A model generated the notes under the pieces. That model was not told the DNA's origin and made no database searches. It saw only the letters and a program-made list of their open reading frames with translations. Both the position numbers and the translations under genes were made by a program. A stretch of 64,000 bases of DNA. It comes from Enoplosus armatus (Eukaryota; Chordata; Actinopteri; Centrarchiformes; Enoplosidae). Below, in pieces: positions 1-8,375 of this stretch (its first letter is position 1; every line of letters begins with the position of its first letter). Location: NCBI RefSeq assembly GCF_043641665.1, contig NC_092186.1, positions 5,001-69,000 of the forward strand, given 5' to 3'.

Positions 1-615
1 TTGCCTGAAACGTGCTCCTAACCACTTTCTGGGAACACCATTTAGTTAGGCATTTTTCACCTCCCTCCACACTTAGACAATTTTCGCTACAAAATTACCT
101 CCATTCATTCTCTATGGAGAATAGCACACACTTGTATCTCCGGACAGGAACGTCCTACAGACTCGTGGCTGCTACCGTTGGAACGGCAATAGTCCATATA
201 TGCTAGACGAATGAGGGTTGCAAGTCTCTAGCACCTTCCCTTCAAAAGTTAGCAAACAAAAACCACTCGGCCAATCACAATCAATCACAAAACACACTTT
301 GGCCAATATCTCCCGAACCGAACCTCGTACACTCTCCAAACCACCTTCCGTATACACTAATTACACCACGCTGAACACGTAGGAAGTGTCCCCAGCTCTC
401 TACGACCTTCCCAAGCTGAGATACACAAAATCATGACCAAAGGAAGTGACGTATCTCCGCAACGGAAGCTCGTACACACTCGGGGGTGCTACCGTTGGAA
501 AGGCCGGCCCACTATTTCAATTCAAGGACCTTGGTTTCAAGTCTCTACGACCTTCCGTTCAAAAGTTATTCACCAAAAAGTAAGTGAGCCCAGGCTCACT
601 TTGGGTAAAACCCCC
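1..615 (+). repeat. Subtelomeric satellite unit, copy 1 (body)
   Basis: This is the body of a subtelomeric satellite unit that recurs to position 7890. It starts TTGCCTGAAACGTGC and ends in GGGTAAAACCCCCTAATCC, where it passes into CCCTAA repeat. The stretch 1-760 is repeated almost letter for letter from 964 (offset 963 bp). It contains three diverged submonomers beginning TATCTCC at 135, 307 and 452, each ending near a CTCTAcgACCTTCC box. The short open frames in it are not genes: they lack gene-like context and recur only because the repeat does. Confidence 0.9.
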
Positions 616-778
616 TAATCCTAACCCTAACCCTAACCCTAACCCTCACTTTGGGTAAAACCCCCTAATCCTAACCCTAACCCTAACCCTAACCCTAACC
701 CTAACCCCTAACCCTAACCCTAACCCTAACCCTAACCCTAACCCCTAACCCTAACCCCTAACCCCTAACACCAACCCA
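616..778 (+). repeat. Telomeric CCCTAA array 1
   Basis: Array of CCCTAA (complement of TTAGGG) with some CCCCTAA variants. It is interrupted at about 647-667 by a second copy of the CACTTTGGGTAAAACCCC unit end, so the junction itself has been duplicated. The C-rich strand is on plus, which places the telomere to the left. Confidence 0.95.
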
Positions 779-1576
779 AACACTAACCCTCACCTCTCCT
801 CTATCCTTACCCTAACCAACACAGGGGGAGGCAAGCTCAAGGTTGGGCTTAGGCAACACATCTCACACTGGTTAAGGTCAGGGAAAGGGGCCAGGCTAGT
901 GCGTCGTCACCTACCAATCCACCAAAATGCTCAAAAGTACAGTCAAATCAAATCCACTCCAAATTGCCTGAAACGTGCTCCTAACCACTTTCTGGGAACA
1001 CCATTTAGTTAGGCATTTTTCACCTCCCTCCACACTTAGACAATTTTCGCTACAAAATTACCTCCATTCATTCTCTATGGAGAATAGCACACACTTGTAT
1101 CTCCGGACAGGAACGTCCTACAGACTCGTGGCTGCTACCGTTGGAACGGCAATAGTCCATATATGCTAGACGAATGAGGGTTGCAAGTCTCTAGCACCTT
1201 CCCTTCAAAAGTTAGCAAACAAAAACCACTCGGCCAATCACAATCAATCACAAAACACACTTTGGCCAATATCTCCCGAACCGAACCTCGTACACTCTCC
1301 AAACCACCTTCCGTATACACTAATTACACCACGCTGAACACGTAGGAAGTGTCCCCAGCTCTCTACGACCTTCCCAAGCTGAGATACACAAAATCATGAC
1401 CAAAGGAAGTGACGTATCTCCGCAACGGAAGCTCGTACACACTCGGGGGTGCTACCGTTGGAAAGGCCGGCCCACTATTTCAATTCAAGGACCTTGGTTT
1501 CAAGTCTCTACGACCTTCCGTTCAAAAGTTATTCACCAAAAAGTAAGTGAGCCCAGGCTCACTTTGGGTAAAACCC
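779..1576 (+). repeat. Subtelomeric satellite unit, copy 2 (spacer plus body)
   Basis: A spacer (779-963, with CACAGGGGGAGGCAAGC and GTTAAGGTCAGGG) is followed by the body from 964. The body matches copy 1 with no difference seen in the stretches compared. Near identity implies a very recent tandem duplication or gene-conversion-like exchange. Confidence 0.9.
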
Positions 1577-1756
1577 CCTAATCCTAACCCTAACCCTAAC
1601 CCTAACCCTAACCCTAACCCTAACCCCTAACCCTAACCCTAACCCCTAACCCTAACCCTAACCCTAACCCTAACCCTAACCCTAACCCTAACCCTAACCC
1701 CTAACCCTAACCCTAACCCTAACCCTAACCCTAACCCTAACCCTAACCCTAACCCT
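1577..1756 (+). repeat. Telomeric CCCTAA array 2
   Basis: About 180 bp of CCCTAA with occasional extra C. It ends abruptly at CCCT|CGTACAGACTC, inside submonomer 3 of the satellite, so telomere repeat is joined directly to the middle of a unit. Confidence 0.95.
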
Positions 1757-1898
1757 CGTACAGACTCGGGGGTGCTACCGTTGGAAAGGCCGGCCCACTA
1801 TTTCAATTCAAGGACCTTGGTTTCAAGTCTCTACGACCTTCCGTTCAAAAGTTATTCACCAAAAAGTAAGTGAGCCCAGGCTCACTTTGGGTAAAACC
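1757..1898 (+). repeat. Partial satellite unit (third submonomer only)
   Basis: Only the last submonomer and the unit end are present. They are bounded on both sides by telomere repeat. Confidence 0.85.
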
Positions 1899-1967
1899 CC
1901 CTAATCCTAACCCTAACCCTAACCCTAACCCTAACCCTAACCCTAACCCTAACCCTAACCCTAACCC
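1899..1967 (+). repeat. Telomeric CCCTAA array 3
   Basis: A short, nearly perfect CCCTAA array. It ends at CCCTTAAGGTCAGGG, joining inside the spacer segment of the next unit. Confidence 0.93.
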
Positions 1968-2685
1968 TTAAGGTCAGGGAAAGGGGCCAGGCTAGTGCGT
2001 CGTCACCTACCAATCCACCAAAATGCTCTAAAGTACAGTCAAATCAAATCCACTCCAAATTGCCTGAAACGTGCTCCTAACCACTTTCTGGGAACACCAT
2101 TTAGTTAGGCATTTTTCACCTCCCTCCACACTTAGGCATTTTTCGCTTGAATTTCACTCCATTCATTCTCTATGGAGAATAGCACACACTTGTATCTCCG
2201 GACAGGAACGTCCTACAGACTCGTGGCTGCTACCGTTGGAACGGCAATAGTCCATATATGCTAGACGAATGAGGGTTGCAAGTCTCTAGCACCTTCCCTT
2301 CAAAAGTTATGAACACAAAAACCACTCGGCCAATCACAATCAATCACAAAACACACTTTGGCGAATATCTCCCGAACCGAACCTCGTACAGTCTCAGAAC
2401 CAGCATTCGTCTGCCATAATTCCACCACGCTGAACACGTAGGAAGTGTCCCCAGCTCTCTACGACCTACCGTTCCCGAGATACACACAATTTCCGGCCAA
2501 AAAATGACGTAGCTCCGCACCGGAAGCTCGTACAGACTCGGGGGTGCTACCGTTGGAACGGCCGTAGTCGATATAGGGGGGACGTATCTTGGTTTCAAGT
2601 GTCTACGACCTTCCTATCACAAGTTATTCAAGAATAAGTCATCCTCAAATCAGTCATCGTGGTTTTTACCCCTATTCCTAACCCT
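1968..2685 (+). repeat. Subtelomeric satellite unit, variant B
   Basis: Partial spacer plus body (body from 2060). Its second and third submonomers differ clearly from copies 1 and 2 (for example ACAGTCTCAGAACCAGC and GTCGATATAGGGGGGACG) and match the unit at 7274-7890. The unit ends GTGGTTTTTACCCCTATTC and then passes into CCTAACCC. Confidence 0.85.
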
Positions 2686-2785
2686 AACCCTAACCCTAAC
2701 CCCCTAACCCTAACCCTAACCCCCTAACCCTAACCCTAACCCTAACCCTAACCCTAACCCCTAACCCTAACCCTAACCCTAACCC
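2686..2785 (+). repeat. Telomeric CCCTAA array 4
   Basis: CCCTAA with CCCCCTAA variants. It is joined at 2786 to CGTTGGAACGGCAATAG in the first submonomer of a truncated unit. The same junction recurs at about 3349. Confidence 0.95.
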
Positions 2786-3223
2786 GTTGGAACGGCAATA
2801 GTCCATATATGCTAGACGAATGAGGGTTGCAAGTCTCTAGCACCTTCCCTTCAAAAGTTAGCAAACAAAAACCACTCGGCCAATCACAATCAATCACAAA
2901 ACACACTTTGGCCAATATCTCCCGAACCGACCCTCGTACACTCTCCAAACCACCTTCCGTATACACTAATTACACCACGCTGAACACGTAGGAAGTGTCC
3001 CCAGCTCTCTACGACCTTCCCAAGCTGAGATACACAAAATCATGACCAAAGGAAGTGACGTATCTCCGCAACGGAAGCTCGTACAGACTCGGGGGTGCTA
3101 CCGTTGGAAAGGCCGGCCCACTATTTCAATTCAAGGACCTTGGTTTCAAGTCTCTACGACCTTCCGTTCAAAAGTTATTCACCAAAAAGTAAGTGAGCCC
3201 AGGCTCACTTTGGGTAAAACCCC
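2786..3223 (+). repeat. Truncated satellite unit, copy a of a 564-bp duplication
   Basis: The unit begins mid-monomer at GTTGGAACGGC and runs to its usual end. Together with its flanking telomere arrays it repeats at an offset of 564 bp. Confidence 0.88.
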
Positions 3224-3349
3224 CTAATCCTAACCCTAACCCTAACCCTAACCCTAACCCTAACCCCCTAACCCTAACCCTAACCCCCTAACCCTAACCC
3301 TAACCCTAACCCTAACCCTAACCCCTAACCCTAACCCTAACCCTAACCC
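3224..3349 (+). repeat. Telomeric CCCTAA array 5
   Basis: CCCTAA array with the same pattern of CCCCCTAA variants as array 4, consistent with the 564-bp duplication. Confidence 0.95.
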
Positions 3350-3785
3350 GTTGGAACGGCAATAGTCCATATATGCTAGACGAATGAGGGTTGCAAGTCT
3401 CTAGCACCTTCCCTTCAAAAGTTAGCAAACAAAAACCACTCGGCCAATCACAATCAATCACAAAACACACTTTGGCCAATATCTCCCGAACCGACCCTCG
3501 TACACTCTCCAAACCACCTTCCGTATACACTAATTACACCACGCTGAACACGTAGGAAGTGTCCCCAGCTCTCTACGACCTTCCCAAGCTGAGATACACA
3601 AAATCATGACCAAAGGAAGTGACGTATCTCCGCAACGGAAGCTCGTACAGACTCGGGGGTGCTACCGTTGGAAAGGCCGGCCCACTATTTCAATTCAAGG
3701 ACCTTGGTTTCAAGTCTCTACGACCTTCCGTTCAAAAGTTATTCACCAAAAAGTAAGTGAGCCCAGGCTCACTTTGGGTAAAACC
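3350..3785 (+). repeat. Truncated satellite unit, copy b of the 564-bp duplication
   Basis: Matches 2786-3223 over its length, including the same mid-monomer start after telomere repeat. Confidence 0.88.
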
Positions 3786-3926
3786 CCCTAATCCTAACCC
3801 TAACCCCTAACCCTAACCCTAACCCTAACCCTAACCCTAACCCTAACCCTAACCCTAACCCTAACCCTAACCCCCTAATCCTAACCCTAACCCTAACCCT
3901 AACCCTAACCCTAACCCCTAACCCAA
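3786..3926 (+). repeat. Telomeric CCCTAA array 6
   Basis: CCCTAA array followed by degenerate CCAACCAACAACCAACAACC near 3925-3950, which is also seen after array 7. Confidence 0.93.
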
Positions 3927-4749
3927 CCAACAACCAACAACCAACCACCAACCCAAACACTAACCCTCACCTCTCCTCTATCCTTACCCTAACCAACACA
4001 GGGGGAGGCAAGCTCAAGGTTGGGCTTAGGCAACACATCTCACACTGGTTAAGGTCAGGGAAAGGGGCCAGGCTAGTGCGTCGTCACCTACCAATCCACC
4101 AAAATGCTCAAAAGTTCAGTCAAATCAAATCCACTCCAAATTGCCTGAAACGTGCTCCTAACCACTTTCTGGGAACACCATTTAGTTAGGCATTTTTCAC
4201 CTCCCTCCACACTTAGGCATTTTTCGCTTCAAAATCACCCCATTCATTCCGGATGGGAAATATCACACACTTGTATCTCCGGACAGGAACGTCCTACAGA
4301 CTCGTGGCTGCTACCGTTGGAACGGCAATAGTCCATATATGCTAGACGAATGAGGGTTGCAAGTCTCTAGCACCTTCCCTTCAAAAGTTAGCAAACAAAA
4401 ACCACTCGGCCAATCACAATCAATCACAAAACACACTTTGGCCAATATCTCCCGAACCGACCCTCGTACACTCTCCAAACCACCTTCCGTATACACTAAT
4501 TACACCACGCTGAACACGTAGGAAGTGTCCCCAGCTCTCTACGACCTTCCCAAGCTGAGATACACAAAATCATGACCAAAGGAAGTGACGTATCTCCGCA
4601 ACGGAAGCTCGTACAGACTCGGGGGTGCTACCGTTGGAAAGGCCGGCCCACTATTTCAATTCAAGGACCTTGGTTTCAAGTCTCTACGACCTTCCGTTCA
4701 AAAGTTATTCACCAAAAAGTAAGTGAGCCCAGGCTCACTTTGGGTAAAA
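3927..4749 (+). repeat. Subtelomeric satellite unit (body from 4141), copy a of a 960-bp duplication
   Basis: Spacer plus body. It differs from copies 1 and 2 near 4215-4260 (CATTCATTCCGGATGGGAAA). It repeats at an offset of 960 bp. Confidence 0.9.
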
Positions 4750-4885
4750 CCCCCTAATCCTAACCCTAACCCCTAACCCTAACCCTAACCCTAACCCTAA
4801 CCCTAACCCTAACCCTAACCCTAACCCTAACCCCCTAATCCTAACCCTAACCCTAACCCTAACCCTAACCCTAACCCCTAACCCA
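4750..4885 (+). repeat. Telomeric CCCTAA array 7
   Basis: CCCTAA array nearly identical to array 6, one or two hexamers shorter, as expected from slippage after duplication. Confidence 0.93.
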
Positions 4886-5711
4886 ACCAACAACCAACAA
4901 CCAACCACCAACCCAAACACTAACCCTCACCTCTCCTCTATCCTTACCCTAACCAACACAGGGGGAGGCAAGCTCAAGGTTGGGCTTAGGCAACACATCT
5001 CACACTGGTTAAGGTCAGGGAAAGGGGCCAGGCTAGTGCGTCGTCACCTACCAATCCACCAAAATGCTCAAAAGTTCAGTCAAATCAAATCCACTCCAAA
5101 TTGCCTGAAACGTGCTCCTAACCACTTTCTGGGAACACCATTTAGTTAGGCATTTTTCACCTCCCTCCACACTTAGGCATTTTTCGCTTCAAAATCACCC
5201 CATTCATTCCGGATGGGAAATATCACACACTTGTATCTCCGGACAGGAACGTCCTACAGACTCGTGGCTGCTACCGTTGGAACGGCAATAGTCCATATAT
5301 GCTAGACGAATGAGGGTTGCAAGTCTCTAGCACCTTCCCTTCAAAAGTTAGCAAACAAAAACCACTCGGCCAATCACAATCAATCACAAAACACACTTTG
5401 GCCAATATCTCCCGAACCGACCCTCGTACACTCTCCAAACCACCTTCCGTATACACTAATTACACCACGCTGAACACGTAGGAAGTGTCCCCAGCTCTCT
5501 ACGACCTTCCCAAGCTGAGATACACAAAATCATGACCAAAGGAAGTGACGTATCTCCGCAACGGAAGCTCGTACAGACTCGGGGGTGCTACCGTTGGAAA
5601 GGCCGGCCCACTATTTCAATTCAAGGACCTTGGTTTCAAGTCTCTACGACCTTCCGTTCAAAAGTTATTCACCAAAAAGTAAGTGAGCCCAGGCTCACTT
5701 TGGGTAAAACC
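4886..5711 (+). repeat. Subtelomeric satellite unit (body from 5101), copy b of the 960-bp duplication
   Basis: Matches 3927-4749, with its own spacer and body. Confidence 0.9.
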
Positions 5712-5835
5712 CCCTAATCCTAACCCTAACCCTAACCCTAACCCTAACCCTAACCCTAACCCTAACCCTAACCCCTAACCCTAACCCTAACCCTAACCCT
5801 AACCCTAACCCTAACCCAACCCTAACCCTAACCCT
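5712..5835 (+). repeat. Telomeric CCCTAA array 8
   Basis: The last array of the left block. It degrades through CCCAACCCTAACCCTTAATTC into the C-rich stretch that follows. Confidence 0.93.
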
Positions 5836-6175
5836 TAATTCACTCCTCCTTCTCACGCCTAACTCGCCTTCCCCTTTCCTAAACCTAACCGCTCCCCATT
5901 CCTAATCCTAACCCTAATCCTAACCCCTCTCCCTTTGACCCTAACCCCTTCCCCTTTCCTAATCCTAAAACCCTCCTTCCCTTTTTCCTAATCCTATCCC
6001 TAACACCCCCCTTCCCCTTTCCTTACCCTAACTCCCCTTCCCCTTTCCTGACCCTTACTCTCCCCTAATCCTTTTTCCTGACCCTAACCTTCCCCCCTTC
6101 CCCGAACCTCTCCCCTAATCCTTTTTCCTGACCCTAACCTTCCCCCCTTCCCCGAACTTTTCCCCTCCTTTAAAT
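5836..6175 (+). repeat. Degenerate C-rich telomere-like tract
   Basis: About 340 bp of pyrimidine-rich sequence made of diverged CCTAACCC, CCTAATCC and TTCCCCTTTCCT words, with a local ~60-bp repeat (CCTGACCCTAACCTTCCCCC, about 6077 and 6128). It looks like an old decayed telomere array. No gene is visible. Confidence 0.7.
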
Positions 6176-6636
6176 AAACACAAGACACAATTTCATTTAT
6201 TGTTAAAACATTTAATAAGGGTAATTAATTAAAAGTTAAAATAACATTGATACAACACGATTTTCAAGGACATTACGGGGTTAAAAGTTAAATTTACAGG
6301 GTTAGAATTATATTTAATCAGGCCTTATTCGTCGGTAAAGGAATCGAGGGGTTAAAAAAGTTGGGAACTACAAATTATATTGACAGGAAAACATACCATT
6401 GACACCAATTAATTTAGTACAGGGATTAAGGGGTTAAAATTTAGAAACTAAAAAAGACGAACGAAAAAAAGAAAAAAAGAGGGACAAAAAAACATCAAAG
6501 CCATCAAAGCCATCAAAGGCAGTAAGGGGAGTGGCTAGCCACACACACGCAGGGGAGAGCTCACTTTTGCTCAGACTCTTAAAGAGACAACATCTCTCCA
6601 CTCGATTACCAGCAAACCAGTCTTTTCTTTTCTTTT
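6176..6636. other. AT-rich sequence upstream of the first hammerhead-like motif
   Basis: About 460 bp, AT-rich, with an A-rich purine run (6460-6490) and a short GCCATCAAA repeat (6497-6520). No coding potential is evident. It could be an upstream part of the element that carries the hammerhead-like motif, but nothing in it is diagnostic. Confidence 0.4.
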
Positions 6637-6694
6637 GTGTGCCATAGCCTGAAGAAGACCCACAACAGGGTTGAAACGTTGCTTTAGCGCACAC
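6637..6694 (+). ncRNA. Hammerhead-ribozyme-like motif, copy 1 (cleavage site altered)
   Basis: Distal stem I is GTGTGC (6637-6642) with GCACAC (6689-6694). The core CTGAAGA (6649-6655) fits CUGANGA. Stem II is GACCC (6657-6661) with GGGTT (6668-6672), closing the loop ACAACA. GAAA lies at 6673-6676. The bases after GAAA read CGTTGC; the expected GTC or GTA before the cleavage point is absent because the U at position 16.1 is missing. The fold therefore looks like a decayed type I hammerhead, the kind reported in Penelope-like elements. This is a structural inference from sequence only. Confidence 0.6.
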
Positions 6695-6882
6695 AACTTG
6701 ATTTAAATACAGTTTATTTTTTTATTTTTCTAAACACAGATTTTATTTGATTTTTTTGTTTTTTTATTTCATTTGGATTTTCGCCTTTAAAAATACATAC
6801 CTTGTTAATAGATACATAAATAGATAACTACATATATATTAACATAACAAAGGCGACAATAGAGTTCATACAGCCATATCAG

Positions 6883-7071
6883 ATGGCTCAGAGGTGGGAT
6901 GGCTGGACGGATGTGAGCTACGGCAGGAGACGCCAGCGCTTCCGTCAGCCAACCTGGGGCTGGGATTATGCTCCTGACTGGGGGATGGACCGCGCACCTC
7001 CCGCCCCATTCATGGGACGGGCTCAGTTCCCCCATCCTAACCCTAACCCTAACCCTAACCCTAACCCCTAA
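6883..7071 (+). CDS. Short ORF start following hammerhead-like motif, running into telomere repeat (fragment 1)
   Basis: The ATG at 6883 lies 189 bp after the hammerhead-like motif. The frame encodes a Trp-, Arg- and Gln-rich peptide with the pattern W-T-x-V-x-Y-G-x-R-R-Q-x-F, then G-M-D-R-A-P-P, then G-R-x-Q-F-P. It then reads through CCCTAA repeat as (Pro-Asn)n and stops. A second, diverged copy at 8145 shares the same pattern, spacing and telomeric ending, so the first ~50 residues are likely a real N-terminus of an element protein, while the PNPNPN tail is translated telomere. I do not recognise the family with certainty. Truncated reverse-transcribing elements are the best guess; a functional gene is unlikely. 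Confidence 0.5.
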   Translation: MAQRWDGWTDVSYGRRRQRFRQPTWGWDYAPDWGMDRAPPAPFMGRAQFPHPNPNPNPNPNP

Positions 7072-7110
7072 CCCTAACCCTAACCCTAACCCCTAACCCT
7101 AACCCTAACC
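7036..7110 (+). repeat. Telomeric CCCTAA array 9
   Basis: Array joined directly to the 3' side of the short ORF fragment (GTTCCCCCATCCTAACCC) and followed by a spacer of the satellite unit. Confidence 0.93.
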
Positions 7111-7890
7111 CTATCCTTACCCTAACCAACACAGGGGGAGGCAAGCTCAAGGTTGGGCTTAGGCAACACATCTCACACTGGTTAAGGTCAGGGAAAGGGG
7201 CCAGGCTAGTGCGTCGTCACCTACCAATCCACCAAAATGCTCAAAAGTACAGTCAAATCAAATCCACTCCAAATTGCCTGAAACGTGCTCCTAACCACTT
7301 TCTGGGAACACCATTTAGTTAGGCATTTTTCACCTCCCTCCACACTTTGAGAATTTTCGCTACAAAATTCACTCCATTCATTCTCTATGGAGAATATCAC
7401 ACACTTGTATCTCCGGACAGGAACGTCCTACAGACTCGTGGCTGCTACCGTTGGAACGGCAATAGTCCATATATGCTAGACGAATGAGGGTTGCAAGTCT
7501 CTAGCACCTTCCCTTCAAAAGTTAGCAAACAAAAACCACTCGGCCAATCACAATCAATCACAAAACACACTTTGGCGAATATCTCCCGAACCGAACCTCG
7601 TACAGTCTCAGAACCAGCATTCGTCTGCCATAATTCCACCACGCTGAACACGTAGGAAGTGTCCCCAGCTCTCTACGACCTTCCCAAGCTGAGATACACA
7701 AAATCATGACCAAAGGAAGTGACGTATCTCCGCAACGGAAGCGAGTACACACTCGGGGGTGCTACCGTTGGAAAGGCCGTAGTCGATATAGGGGGGACGT
7801 ATCTTGGTTTCAAGTGTCTACGACCTTCCTATCACAAGTTATTCAAGAATAAGTCATCCTCAAATCAGTCATCGTGGTTTTTACCCCTAT
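7111..7890 (+). repeat. Subtelomeric satellite unit, variant B, ending at the hammerhead-like element
   Basis: Spacer (7111-7273) plus body (7274-7890). Its second and third submonomers match variant B at 2060-2685. Both reach the end word ACCCCTATTC; at 2685 that word is followed by telomere repeat, here by ATTTTTAGTGTGCC of the hammerhead-like element. Confidence 0.87.
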
Positions 7891-7899
7891 TCATTTTTA

Positions 7900-7952
7900 G
7901 TGTGCCTGGCCTGAGGAAGACCCACGGGGTCGAAACGTTGTCAGTGGCACAC
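7900..7952 (+). ncRNA. Hammerhead-ribozyme-like motif, copy 2 (core complete)
   Basis: All conserved core parts are present in order. Distal stem I is GTGTGCC (7900-7906) with GGCACAC (7946-7952). The core CTGAGGA lies at 7911-7917. Stem II is GACCC-type, 7919-7923 with 7927-7931, and GAAA lies at 7932-7935. A minimal stem III (C7936 with G7940, loop GTT) is followed by GTC, with the predicted cut after C7942. Between core and distal stem I is an unpaired TGGC/AGT internal loop. Very short stem III is typical of hammerheads in Penelope-like elements. The lack of Watson-Crick pairs directly beside the core on stem I is the weak point. Confidence 0.68.
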
Positions 7953-8144
7953 CTTGTTTTTGTTTGAATTTTGCAAAAAAAATTGTTTTTTGTTTATTTT
8001 TGGAAAACAGACATTTGATTTGATTTTTCTATTTTTTATTACATAGATACATTTTATTTTCATTACATAAAACACTTTTATTTATCACATATATAACAAA
8101 GGCGAAATCATATACCACATTAACAACAAAAGACAGACAAAAAC

Positions 8145-8315
8145 ATGGATATGGACGATTTTGGCGGGGCCTGGACCCAAGTGCGTTATGGCCAGAGGCG
8201 CCAGCACTTTGGCCAGGCTGATTGGGACCGGGGGTACGGGGGAAGTCGGGGGATGGACCGAGCACCTCCCGTCCCACTTCGTGGACGGACTCAGTTCCCC
8301 TTCCCTAACCCCTAA
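8145..8315 (+). CDS. Short ORF start following hammerhead-like motif, ending in telomere repeat (fragment 2)
   Basis: The ATG at 8145 lies 193 bp after hammerhead-like motif 2. The 56-residue frame begins MDMDDFGGAW, then shows T-Q-V-x-Y-G-Q-R-R-Q-x-F, G-M-D-R-A-P-P-V-P and G-R-T-Q-F-P. It ends F-P-N-P-stop, where the stop is the TAA of CCCTAA. It is clearly related to the frame at 6883 but diverged at many residues, which suggests the peptide was under selection in the parent element. It is a fragment of an unidentified element protein, not a host gene. Confidence 0.5.
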   Translation: MDMDDFGGAWTQVRYGQRRQHFGQADWDRGYGGSRGMDRAPPVPLRGRTQFPFPNP

Positions 8316-8375
8316 CCCTTTGTAAATAGGGTTTTTTGTTTTGGTTCACGGAGCTCTTTCACCAGAGAAGACCTC
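8316..8375. other. Junction of degenerate telomere repeat and LINE 5' end
   Basis: CCCTAACCCCTAACCCTTTG gives way to AT-rich sequence and then the LINE. The exact LINE 5' end is not clear; about 8340 is likely. Confidence 0.5.

Noticed and set aside
3769..4920. Leu-Gly and Val-Arg repeat proteins on minus
   Set aside because: They are translations of TTAGGG/CCCTAA telomere repeat.
12..5717. Repeated open frames of 60-70 codons in the satellite units
   Set aside because: They recur only because the DNA unit recurs, lie on both strands over the same bases, and show no start or splice context. No evidence of coding.
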